Of a stretch of DNA of 64,000 bases, positions 1 through 7,258 are shown piece after piece. The position numbers were made by a program, and so were the translations under genes. This DNA comes from Thermodesulfobium narugense DSM 14796 (GTDB lineage Bacteria; Thermodesulfobiota; Thermodesulfobiia; Thermodesulfobiales; Thermodesulfobiaceae), in NCBI RefSeq assembly GCF_000212395.1, contig NC_015499.1:1075001-1139000 (forward strand). Direction: 5' to 3'. The notes under the pieces were generated by a model, which did no database searches, had not been told where the DNA came from, and saw only the letters and a list, made by a program, of their open reading frames with translations. Every line of letters begins with the position of its first letter. Positions within the stretch are counted from its first letter, which is position 1.

Positions 1-1304
1 ATAGACAGGCAGCTGAAGTTTTAGGCTTAAGTAAACGTCAAATTATTCGTTTGAAGGAGAGGGTGAAAACAGAAGGCGTTACTGGTCTGGTTCACAAAAA
101 TAGAGGCAGAGAATCAAAACAGAGAATACCTAAAGAAACTAGAGAAAGGATTGTTAAATTAGCTCAGGATAGTCTTCACAATGCCAGTTGTCAGCAAATA
201 GCTGAAATACTTGAAGAGTTTTATAACATAGATGTTTCATCCAAGACAGTAAATCGTATCTTAAAGAAAAATAATATTCCATTAAGTCATACGCACAGGT
301 CATCTAAGCTTAAGAGGTCACGTAAACGTTTACCTCAGGAAGGTCTACTTTCTCAAATAGACGCCAGTCCTTTTGAATGGCTTGAAGATAGAGGACCAAT
401 GCTTTCTTTGCACGGTTCTATTGATGATGCTACTAGTAAGGTTCAGGGATTACATTTTGAACTTCATGAATGTCTTTTTGGTTACTTAAAACTTATTCAA
501 CAAGTAGCACAGAACTTTGGAATACCTAAAAGCATATACAGTGATCGTCATACCATTTTCTTTTCACCTAAAGAGGATAAGTTATCAATTTCAGAAGAAT
601 TATCTGGGCAAACTGTTCCCTTAACTCAGTTTGGCAGAGCTATTTCAGAATTAGGGATTAGACATATACCCGCTCGTTCTCCACAGGCCAAAGGACGTAT
701 TGAACGTCTTTGGGGCACATTACAAAAGAGACTAACAATTGAACTGCGTATGGCAGGTATATCTACTATTGAAGCAGCAAATGAATTTCTACCAGACTTT
801 ATTAAAAGGTTTAATCAAAGGTTCGCTGTTGTTCCAGATAACCCCAAGTTAACTTATAGCCCTTGCCCTTCATTAGACAAACTAGAAGAGATTCTATCAT
901 GGCATCAAGAACGCAAGGCATCTCACGGCTCTTATATATCTTACCTGGGTCATATTTATCAATTAGTAGATTCTAATGGCAAGGTAATACCTTTAACTCC
1001 TAAAAGTACAGTAAAAGTTCTAACTCATCTAGATGGATCATTCAGCGCATTATACGCTGATAAATATTACTTACTACAAGAATTACTCATACCACCTAAA
1101 GAAAAAGTAAAGAATGGCTCTAAAAACACTTCAACCAAAAAACCTTATATACCTGCTGCAGACCACCCCTGGCGTCATATGGTTATCAACAAGTTTAAAA
1201 GACCTAATTCAAATTCTAATTCAAGTTCTAATTCAAATTCAAATAGCAATGACAATTCATCATTAGTTGATGAAAGAGGGGTGACAAAATCAGTGTCTCA
1301 TTAA
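1..1304 (+). CDS. DDE transposase (ISNCY/IS481-like), 5' end outside window
   Basis: This is the C-terminal bulk of an rve-type DDE transposase. The reading frame is open from base 3 and encodes an N-terminal helix-turn-helix (RQAAEVLGLSKRQIIRLKER), so the true start lies left of the window and the TTG at 51 is not a real start. A second winged-helix-like segment follows. The catalytic core shows the first Asp in QIDASPFEW, the second in IYSDRHT and the Glu in GRIERLWGTL. The extreme C-terminus is a low-complexity Ser/Asn tract of about 20 residues. The frame is intact to the stop, so the element may still be active. The family name is from memory; membership in the rve superfamily is firm. 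Confidence 0.85.
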   Translation, partial: RQAAEVLGLSKRQIIRLKERVKTEGVTGLVHKNRGRESKQRIPKETRERIVKLAQDSLHNASCQQIAEILEEFYNIDVSSKTVNRILKKNNIPLSHTHRSSKLKRSRKRLPQEGLLSQIDASPFEWLEDRGPMLSLHGSIDDATSKVQGLHFELHECLFGYLKLIQQVAQNFGIPKSIYSDRHTIFFSPKEDKLSISEELSGQTVPLTQFGRAISELGIRHIPARSPQAKGRIERLWGTLQKRLTIELRMAGISTIEAANEFLPDFIKRFNQRFAVVPDNPKLTYSPCPSLDKLEEILSWHQERKASHGSYISYLGHIYQLVDSNGKVIPLTPKSTVKVLTHLDGSFSALYADKYYLLQELLIPPKEKVKNGSKNTSTKKPYIPAADHPWRHMVINKFKRPNSNSNSSSNSNSNSNDNSSLVDERGVTKSVSH

Positions 1305-1333
1305 TTTACTTTTGTAGTGACAAAATCAGTGTC
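1281..1333. repeat. 17-bp direct repeat at IS right end
   Basis: GTGACAAAATCAGTGTC occurs at 1281-1297, overlapping the transposase 3' end, and again at 1317-1333. Tandem subterminal repeats like these are typical transposase-binding ends, so the right end of the element is probably near 1335-1345. The left end is outside the window, so the terminal inverted repeat cannot be confirmed. Confidence 0.6.
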
Positions 1334-1490
1334 CCTTGACATAAGGGTTTTTAATTACCTTAAATGAAAGTTAAAAGGTCGTTAAAACAAAGTTAAAATC
1401 TACTTCCCAAAAGTTAATCTCTCAAGGTTCAAGAACAACGGGTAAATATTATAAACAAGGGTAAAGGGAGGTGTCAAGGGGAGGGAGGGG

Positions 1491-2348
1491 TTATTCATCA
1501 AAAATCTTATAAACAGCGCTCATATCTTCTTTTGCATGCTTATTTAAACCCTTTTTAAAAATTTCATTAACTGCGGCCAAAGTAGGGCAATAGCATTTAA
1601 ACTCGTCCGCAACGCTAAGAGCATAACCCAAATCCTTTTTCATATTTTCAAAAGAGAAATGAGTTTCAAAGTCATCATTCAATACTTTCTTAACTTTAAA
1701 TTCAAAATAAGGATTTGAGAGAGCACCAGAATTTAATATGTTAAATACCATCTCTGGGTCAAGGCCTATTTTCTTAGCGAAGGCTAAGCCTTCAAGATAA
1801 GCTGTCAAAGAAGTAGCAAAAGCCTCGTTGTTCACGACCTTCACATAGGATGCCTTCGGAACATCGCCCAGATACATCGCTTTCTTTGAGATCTTTTCAA
1901 AAGCATCTGTACAAATTTCAAAAGCCTCTTTATCACCAGCAGAAAGAATTACAAGTTCACCTTTCTGCGCAGGAATCTTGCTTCCTAAAACAGGAGATTC
2001 CAAAAACATAGCCTCCTTTTCTTTAACCATTTCGCGTAGCTCCAAAGAATAATTTGGATGAACTGTACTAAAATTCACTACAACCTTACCTTTGCTTAAG
2101 CTTTCTAAAAATCCATCCTTATCTTCACTCACAGCCCTACACGCTCTCACATCGGTTAACATCATGAAAATTAAGTCGCTCTTTTCAGCAAGTTCTTTTG
2201 GAGTGCTGCAAAATTTAGCCCCATTATCTTCTAATTCTTTTGCCTTTTCTCTTGTACGGTTAAAGACATACATATTAAATCCTGACTTTAATAAATTGTT
2301 TGCCATTCCAGAACCCATAATTCCAAGTCCTATAAAACCAATATTCAC
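1491..2348 (-). CDS. beta-hydroxyacid dehydrogenase (3-hydroxyisobutyrate / glyoxylate-succinic semialdehyde reductase family)
   Basis: This is a cytosolic NAD(P)-dependent oxidoreductase of the 6-phosphogluconate/3-hydroxyisobutyrate dehydrogenase superfamily, about 285 residues and full length. The Rossmann motif GFIGLGIMG lies at the very N-terminus. The substrate loop reads FLESPVLGSKIPAQKGEL, and the conserved Lys is in VKVVNN. The frame extends further upstream, but GTG at 2348 is chosen because GGAGGTG sits six bases before it and the protein then starts directly at the dinucleotide fold. The exact substrate (glyoxylate, succinic semialdehyde, tartronate semialdehyde) cannot be told from sequence. 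It is transcribed divergently from the riboswitch-controlled operon and sits beside an IS. Confidence 0.85.
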   Translation of the reverse strand: MNIGFIGLGIMGSGMANNLLKSGFNMYVFNRTREKAKELEDNGAKFCSTPKELAEKSDLIFMMLTDVRACRAVSEDKDGFLESLSKGKVVVNFSTVHPNYSLELREMVKEKEAMFLESPVLGSKIPAQKGELVILSAGDKEAFEICTDAFEKISKKAMYLGDVPKASYVKVVNNEAFATSLTAYLEGLAFAKKIGLDPEMVFNILNSGALSNPYFEFKVKKVLNDDFETHFSFENMKKDLGYALSVADEFKCYCPTLAAVNEIFKKGLNKHAKEDMSAVYKIFDE

Positions 2349-2424
2349 AACATTCACCTCCAAAACTTATTTATATATTAAATTTTATAACAAAAGTATT
2401 AAAATTTCATTTTTTCAATTTATA

Positions 2425-2454
2425 TTGACAACAAAGTTTCTTTTGTGTTATAAA
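2425..2454 (+). promoter_or_regulatory. Consensus sigma-70 promoter of the fluoride-riboswitch operon
   Basis: TTGACA (2425-2430) and TATAAA (2449-2454) are separated by 18 bp. The predicted transcription start, about 2460, falls right at the first base-paired element of the riboswitch aptamer. Confidence 0.85.
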
Positions 2455-2462
2455 AAAATATC

Positions 2463-2528
2463 GGTGATGGAGTTCACCGTAATGCCCCATAGATGGCTGA
2501 TGACTCCTAGTATATTTTGTTAAGGAGT
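2463..2528 (+). promoter_or_regulatory. Fluoride riboswitch (crcB motif) with possible Shine-Dalgarno sequestration
   Basis: The aptamer core matches the crcB/fluoride motif: GGTG...CACC stem (2463-2466/2475-2478) enclosing ATGGAGTT, and the downstream hallmark GGCTGATGACTCCTA (2495-2509). The pseudoknot is GGAGT (2469-2473) with ACTCC (2503-2507). An alternative hairpin is visible: ACTCCT (2503-2508) can pair with AGGAGT (2523-2528), which contains the only strong AGGAG Shine-Dalgarno. Fluoride binding would commit ACTCC to the pseudoknot and free AGGAG, giving an ON switch at translation level. The motif match is direct; the switching mechanism is inference. Confidence 0.93.
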
Positions 2529-2538
2529 TGAAACGCCA

Positions 2539-2577
2539 ATGACTTTCACTTGTCAAAAAGGCAAAAATTATGCTTAG
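2539..2577 (+). CDS. Possible 12-codon leader peptide overlapping hyfC-like start
   Basis: An ATG 11 bases after the switchable AGGAG opens a 12-codon frame (MTFTCQKGKNYA) whose TAG stop at 2575-2577 lies just past the ATG of the next gene at 2570. The downstream gene has only a weak AAGG of its own. The arrangement would let ribosomes recruited by the exposed Shine-Dalgarno couple into the operon. No coding statistics can support so short a frame, so it is a proposal only. Confidence 0.3.
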   Translation: MTFTCQKGKNYA

Positions 2578-3532
2578 TAAAGATTTTGAGCTCTTAGCCC
2601 TATCTTTTGTCCAATTAATTTACGTTGTAACCCTTGCTCCCCTTGCAATAGGCATACTCAGAAAGGTTGAAGAAAGAATAGAATCAAAAATTGGTCCATC
2701 AATCTTTCAAGAGTATTACAACCTCTTTAAATTTTTCAAAAAACAAAGTACATATCCTATCACCACATCGGTCCTTTTCGAGATCACGCCATATCTAACC
2801 TTTGCAATGTATCTATTATTGACTCTTGTATTGCCTATCATTACTGCCTTTCCTCTTACTTTCGGTCCAGTGGTTGACTTTATAGGAGGTGGGTTAATTT
2901 TCGCAGCAGCATCTACATTAAAAAAGATAGCAGCCCTTGACACAAGAAACAATTATTCTATTCTTGGTGCATCCAGAGCATCATCAATTGGGGTCTTCAC
3001 AGAACCTATATTATTACTCATATTTATAATGTTCGGAGTAATATCTGGAACGAATAATCCTTATGTAATTAACAACATACTCCAAACATCTAATTTGTGG
3101 TACTTTTCACTAACACATATCTTTATTGCAGCGGCATTCTTTTTTCTTCTGATCATCGAGACAGGTAGCTTGCCTATTGAATCTGATTCTAGCAACGAGC
3201 TTGGCATGATAGATCAATCTCTAAATCTTGAATATTCAGGGAAAGAGCTTGCTCTAAATAAATGGGGAAGCTATATAAAAGCCTTCTTGTTAATGAACGT
3301 GTTTATAAACGTGTTCACATTCCCATTCTTTGTGCCAATGCAAATGAATATATTAAATGTTCTTATATACATGTTCATTAACTTTTTCAAGATGTTAATT
3401 CTAATCTTTATCTTCGCCCTTATAAACACTACCCTTTCAAAGTATAGATTGATGAAAATATTTGATTTCATATCGGTAGGCTTCGCCTTTGCACTTATTG
3501 CAATGATAGTCTTTTATATCACGAAAATGTGA
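2570..3532 (+). CDS. hyfC: Membrane subunit of complex I/hydrogenase-4-like complex (NuoH/HyfC type)
   Basis: This integral membrane subunit of the NuoH/HycD/HyfC family links the soluble arm to the antiporter-like arm. The 320 residues hold about eight hydrophobic helices. Conserved family features are the early segment LAPLAIGILRKVEERIESKIGPS, the Phe/Lys-rich loop after it, and the acidic loop IETGSLPIESDSSNELGMIDQ in the second half. It is the first gene of the six-gene operon behind the fluoride riboswitch and is followed 8 bp later by the HyfE-like gene. Unlike usual formate hydrogenlyase operons, no ferredoxin-like electron-carrier gene (HyfA/HyfH, NuoI) precedes or follows it. Confidence 0.88.
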   Translation: MLSKDFELLALSFVQLIYVVTLAPLAIGILRKVEERIESKIGPSIFQEYYNLFKFFKKQSTYPITTSVLFEITPYLTFAMYLLLTLVLPIITAFPLTFGPVVDFIGGGLIFAAASTLKKIAALDTRNNYSILGASRASSIGVFTEPILLLIFIMFGVISGTNNPYVINNILQTSNLWYFSLTHIFIAAAFFFLLIIETGSLPIESDSSNELGMIDQSLNLEYSGKELALNKWGSYIKAFLLMNVFINVFTFPFFVPMQMNILNVLIYMFINFFKMLILIFIFALINTTLSKYRLMKIFDFISVGFAFALIAMIVFYITKM

Positions 3533-3540
3533 GGTAGAAA

Positions 3541-4164
3541 ATGCAAAATAATATATTTATACTGGTTGGATTTATACAGATAATACTGATAGTTTTTATG
3601 CAGTGGCAATCTTATATTTCCACTACAATAAAAACCTTTGATCTTTCTTCATGGATATTGGGGATTTTTCTTCTTGCCATAGGCATTATAAATAGAGAGC
3701 CTACTTTAATAATTCTTGCAATTTTAACCATCTTAACCAGAGCCATTTTTATCCCTCGATATCTTTTAAAAACGATTAAAAAGGATATTTGGAGAGTTAG
3801 AGAGTCGAAAAATCCACTTGGCGTGAGCCTTTCGATCATCATTTCTATCTGTCTTGCGCTTTTTAGTTATGGGCTATATTCAATAGCTCTGTCAAATTCT
3901 GGCTCAGTTCTGGAATCTATCCCCATCACCCTCATGCTACAAGGTGCTTTTCTGATTATTTCAAAGTCAAATGCGTACAATCAGTTGATTGGATATTTGG
4001 TAATGGAGAACTCTATCTTTCTTTTTGGATATATCTTCAGTGGACTCCCTTTCATAGTAGAGGCAGGCATAGTACTCGATATATTGGGAATTGTCTTGGT
4101 TAGCTCCATAATAATGAGGCTCAGAAAGGAAAATATAGACAATGAGGAGGAGCTATACGGATGA
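3541..4164 (+). CDS. hyfE: Hydrogenase-4 component E-like membrane protein (HyfE)
   Basis: This small polytopic membrane subunit, 207 residues with about six hydrophobic segments, is of the HyfE/NuoK-like type that sits between the NuoH-like and the antiporter-like subunits. Assignment rests on length, hydropathy, and its position between HyfC-like and HyfF-like genes, plus similarity in ILAILTILTRAIFIPRYL and the C-terminal helices. It overlaps the next gene by 4 bp (ATGA), indicating translational coupling. It carries no metal ligands and is expected to contribute to proton translocation or the core of the membrane arm. Confidence 0.8.
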   Translation: MQNNIFILVGFIQIILIVFMQWQSYISTTIKTFDLSSWILGIFLLAIGIINREPTLIILAILTILTRAIFIPRYLLKTIKKDIWRVRESKNPLGVSLSIIISICLALFSYGLYSIALSNSGSVLESIPITLMLQGAFLIISKSNAYNQLIGYLVMENSIFLFGYIFSGLPFIVEAGIVLDILGIVLVSSIIMRLRKENIDNEEELYG

Positions 4165-5537
4165 TTAATTTTGAATTTATTTATCTACTACCCTGTCTAA
4201 TTTCTTTTATTGCATCAATTATTGGCTTTTTTGCATTTAAAAGATTTGCAAAAACCATTTCTATTGCGTCCTCTGTGCTTTGTATATTATCAGTCATTGT
4301 AGGATTTTGGGAGCCAACTGTACAAAACAACTACCTATACGTTGACAATCTTTCCAAGGTATTCTCTCTAATGATATCAATTGTATATTTAAGCGTTGTA
4401 ATTTTTTCCATAGAATATATCAATCACATTGAAAACAAACTGATAAAAGTTCATCAGTATTTTAGTTTATTGAATATCTTCGTCTCAGCTCTATTTGCAT
4501 CAGTTGTATTGAACAACCTTGGCTTAATTTGGGTAGGAATTGAAGCCACAACCTTTACTAGCGCTCTCCTAGTATCTACCCAAAACGACTCAATTGCAGT
4601 CGAGGCAGCATACAGATATATAATAATTGTGTCAGTTGGCTTAATAATATCTCTTATAGCTACCCTATTTATATACTCTAGCGAGAAAACACTATCCATA
4701 TTTAGCTTATTGCAACTCCACCCAACTGATAGCATATTTTTATTGGGCTCTCTCTTGTCAATCATTGGATACGGCACTAAGGCGGGCATCTTCCCAATGT
4801 ACACATGGCTTCCTGACGCTCACGGAAAGGCTCCAGCACCAGTGAGCGCTATATTTTCTGCAGTACTCTTGCCAGTCTCCCTTTATCCTTTGATTAGAAT
4901 ATTTGAAATATTTCCAAATTACTACCTTAGCCTCTTTGCATTTTCTTTAGGATTTCTTAGCGTGGCTACAGCAGCTATCATTGCAGGCTCACAAACAATT
5001 TACAAGAGACTGTTTGCTTATTCTTCAATTGAAAATATGGGCATGTCCTTGATTGGCATCAGCCTTGGAACTTTTGGTCTCTTTGGAGCTATAATTCTAA
5101 TCTTCTCCCATGCCCTTGCAAAGTCAGGAACCTTTATGCTGACTGGCAACATACTTCACAGATTTAAAACTAAAAAAATTGAAGATGTAAAAAATATGAT
5201 AAACCTTATGCCAAAAACAGGCTTATTCTTCTTCTTCGGTTCTCTTGCTGTGACAGGAGCTCCACCATTTGCTACCTTTGTGGGGGAGCTGATAATACTA
5301 TCAAAGGTAATCCAAATATATGGCTATATCACAGGAGCGGTGCTGTTTGCGTTTTTGTGCATTGCGTTTCTCTTTATTAACAACAAAGTCATATCCATGG
5401 TGTTCAGTGAGTCTGACAAAAAACCTTTTATTGAAAGCAAATTCGTATACATTCCTATGATAAGTATTTCTTTGTCCCTGTTATTCTTGATTGCAATTCC
5501 ATTTTTATACAGCTTTCTTGGAGGAATAATAAAATGA
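4161..5537 (+). CDS. hyfF: Proton-antiporter-like subunit (HyfF/NuoN-M-L type)
   Basis: This 458-residue Proton_antipo_M subunit has about 13-14 transmembrane helices. The residues that form the proton channel in this family are present: Glu128 in WVGIEATT, Lys207 in YGTKAGIFPMYTWLPDAHGKAPAPVSA, Lys321 in SHALAKSGTFM and Glu376 in FVGELI. The ion-pumping machinery therefore looks functional, in contrast to the degenerate soluble subunits encoded just downstream. It overlaps both neighbours by 4 bp, so it is translated as part of a tight operon. Confidence 0.9.
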   Translation: MINFEFIYLLPCLISFIASIIGFFAFKRFAKTISIASSVLCILSVIVGFWEPTVQNNYLYVDNLSKVFSLMISIVYLSVVIFSIEYINHIENKLIKVHQYFSLLNIFVSALFASVVLNNLGLIWVGIEATTFTSALLVSTQNDSIAVEAAYRYIIIVSVGLIISLIATLFIYSSEKTLSIFSLLQLHPTDSIFLLGSLLSIIGYGTKAGIFPMYTWLPDAHGKAPAPVSAIFSAVLLPVSLYPLIRIFEIFPNYYLSLFAFSLGFLSVATAAIIAGSQTIYKRLFAYSSIENMGMSLIGISLGTFGLFGAIILIFSHALAKSGTFMLTGNILHRFKTKKIEDVKNMINLMPKTGLFFFFGSLAVTGAPPFATFVGELIILSKVIQIYGYITGAVLFAFLCIAFLFINNKVISMVFSESDKKPFIESKFVYIPMISISLSLLFLIAIPFLYSFLGGIIK

Positions 5538-6769
5538 AAAGACTTTTAGGGATAATATCTTCAGATAATACAGAAAAATTACTTGTATCCTCTGGCACAT
5601 TTATAGGGCTTGTTGATCTATCTCAAAAAACAGACTTTAAGTATTATGACTGGCTTAGAGATAGAGATTATGTTTACACAGATTCTAACATTGCATCAGA
5701 AGAGGTATTTAATTTCAGGCTAGGTCCTTTAGCAGGAGCCAATCAGGAGTGCTCAATCTACCATCTTAAAACTTATGGTGAAAGAATGCTTGCAGTAAAC
5801 ATAGACCAAACCTATAAATCACGAAAGATTGAAAATCTTATGGTTGGTCGATCTTTTGATGAGGCCATACCTCTTGCAGAGTCAGTTTGCTCAAACTTTG
5901 CATTTTCTCACTCTGTAGCATTTACTCAGGCAATAGAAGAGGCCCTTGGTATAGAGCTAAGCGACTATTCAAAGCTTCTAAGGGTAATATTCTTAGAAAT
6001 AGAGAGAATTTATAATCATATTTATGTTATTGCAAAGCTCTCTATATCAGCAGCCCAAAAAGTTTATTCTTCTCATCTATTATACTTGTTCGAAAGATGC
6101 ATTTCTTTAAACTCAAAATACTTTAACTCCACCTTCTTAAAGAAGATAAAGAGGGTTGGAGAGGTCAAAGATTTTCCGAAAGAGCTTTTCCTAAATTACT
6201 TAGAAGAGCTAAAAAAAGTAGTAAATGAATTTAAGAAAATATACAATTTCAGTTTAGACAGCAGAAATTATTTAGACAGACTTCACAATACAGGAATTCT
6301 AACAATAGAAGATTTTTATAACATTGGCTTTGATGGGCCAGCGCTTAAAGCGATGAATTACAGTCTTGATATTAGAGAATTTAGCAAAACCACAAAAAAT
6401 TTCAAACCCATATTGGAAGAAGAGGGAGACTCGCTTGCCAGAATGATAGTAAGAGCCAAAGAAGTTAGTCAGTCTTTGGAAATCATAGAAGAATCGATAG
6501 AATTACTTCAAGAAACTCAACCAGAAAGCCCAAAATCTCTAAAGACTTCTCAAAAGAGAGACTCAGGAATCGGTCAAAGTGAATCGGCAAGTGGAACGAT
6601 AACATACTATGTAGAGATCAAAGATCAAAAGATTGACTATGTATATATCAGTACACCATCCACCTTTCTATTTAGGGCTATCCAAAAGGCATTGGTAGGA
6701 CAGATATTTACAGACTTTCCTTTTATAGTCGATTCTTTTGGGGCATTTTTCTGTGACTGTGCAAGATAA
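5534..6769 (+). CDS. Degenerate [NiFe]-hydrogenase large subunit / NuoD homolog lacking metal ligands (Ehr type)
   Basis: This homolog of HycE/HyfG/EchE and NuoD (411 residues) retains the helix ELSDYSKLLRVIFLEIERIYNHIY typical of the family. The N-terminal nickel motif CxxC is reduced to C119-S-N-F122. The C-terminal DPCxxC is replaced by DSFGAFF followed by C407-D-C409 and AR-stop. Neither a NiFe site nor the quinone-site His of NuoD's GPQHP loop is present; here it reads GPLAGANQ. A polar low-complexity insert of roughly 30 residues precedes the last domain. There is no NuoC domain. Loss of ligands is as in energy-converting-hydrogenase-related (Ehr) complexes, so hydrogen turnover is very unlikely. 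Confidence 0.85.
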   Translation: MKRLLGIISSDNTEKLLVSSGTFIGLVDLSQKTDFKYYDWLRDRDYVYTDSNIASEEVFNFRLGPLAGANQECSIYHLKTYGERMLAVNIDQTYKSRKIENLMVGRSFDEAIPLAESVCSNFAFSHSVAFTQAIEEALGIELSDYSKLLRVIFLEIERIYNHIYVIAKLSISAAQKVYSSHLLYLFERCISLNSKYFNSTFLKKIKRVGEVKDFPKELFLNYLEELKKVVNEFKKIYNFSLDSRNYLDRLHNTGILTIEDFYNIGFDGPALKAMNYSLDIREFSKTTKNFKPILEEEGDSLARMIVRAKEVSQSLEIIEESIELLQETQPESPKSLKTSQKRDSGIGQSESASGTITYYVEIKDQKIDYVYISTPSTFLFRAIQKALVGQIFTDFPFIVDSFGAFFCDCAR

Positions 6770-6790
6770 AAAATATCAAGGAGGAAAAAA

Positions 6791-7258
6791 TTGTTCTGGC
6801 CAATTTATGGTTTAACAAAAAAATATACTGAAAAAAAATTAAATATTTCAAAATTAAATCTCAAGCAACTATATATAAAAAATATTTTTAAGAGGTCTAT
6901 CCACATATTTTGCATAGATGTAGGAAATGATAATGCCTTAAACTTTGAAATATTTGCGCTTTTGTCGCCAAAATACAATTTACACAGGCTTGGCATATTT
7001 TTTACTCAAACACCAAGGGAGGCCGATCTTTTGATCGTTTTAGGCAGGCCAACTGAAAAAATGGTCCCCCTAATGCTAGAAGCTATAAATCAAATGCCAG
7101 AACCATTTGGCGTACTGTTAACTGAGAACAACGACCTGGGCCTTAGTTTTGACAATTTCGATATACCCAATGTAATAGGCCATATTAAGGGTGATGTCTC
7201 AAGAGATGAAATGCTTTCCTACATATTAGCCTTCATGAAAGGTGATGAGAAAAAATGA
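6791..7258 (+). CDS. Degenerate hydrogenase small subunit / NuoB homolog without Fe-S cluster cysteines
   Basis: This 155-residue homolog of HyfI/HycG/NuoB starts at TTG 6791, with AAGGAGG six bases upstream. The fold signature is clear: RSIHIFCIDVG, SPKYNLHRLGIFFTQTPREADLLIVLGRPTEKM, and INQMPEPFGVLL. Where NuoB has C-x-G-C and GxCA ligands for cluster N2, this protein reads GNDNALNFE and TENNDLG. The only cysteine is C41, not at a ligand position. The subunit should therefore be unable to bind the proximal [4Fe-4S] cluster. Combined with the degenerate large subunit, the soluble arm appears redox-silent. The stop overlaps the next start by 4 bp. Confidence 0.85.
   Translation: MFWPIYGLTKKYTEKKLNISKLNLKQLYIKNIFKRSIHIFCIDVGNDNALNFEIFALLSPKYNLHRLGIFFTQTPREADLLIVLGRPTEKMVPLMLEAINQMPEPFGVLLTENNDLGLSFDNFDIPNVIGHIKGDVSRDEMLSYILAFMKGDEKK

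Noticed and set aside
2092-2523. 143-residue plus-strand frame running from the dehydrogenase gene into the riboswitch
   Set aside because: It is antisense to a well-recognised dehydrogenase and runs through the promoter and aptamer; no motif supports it.
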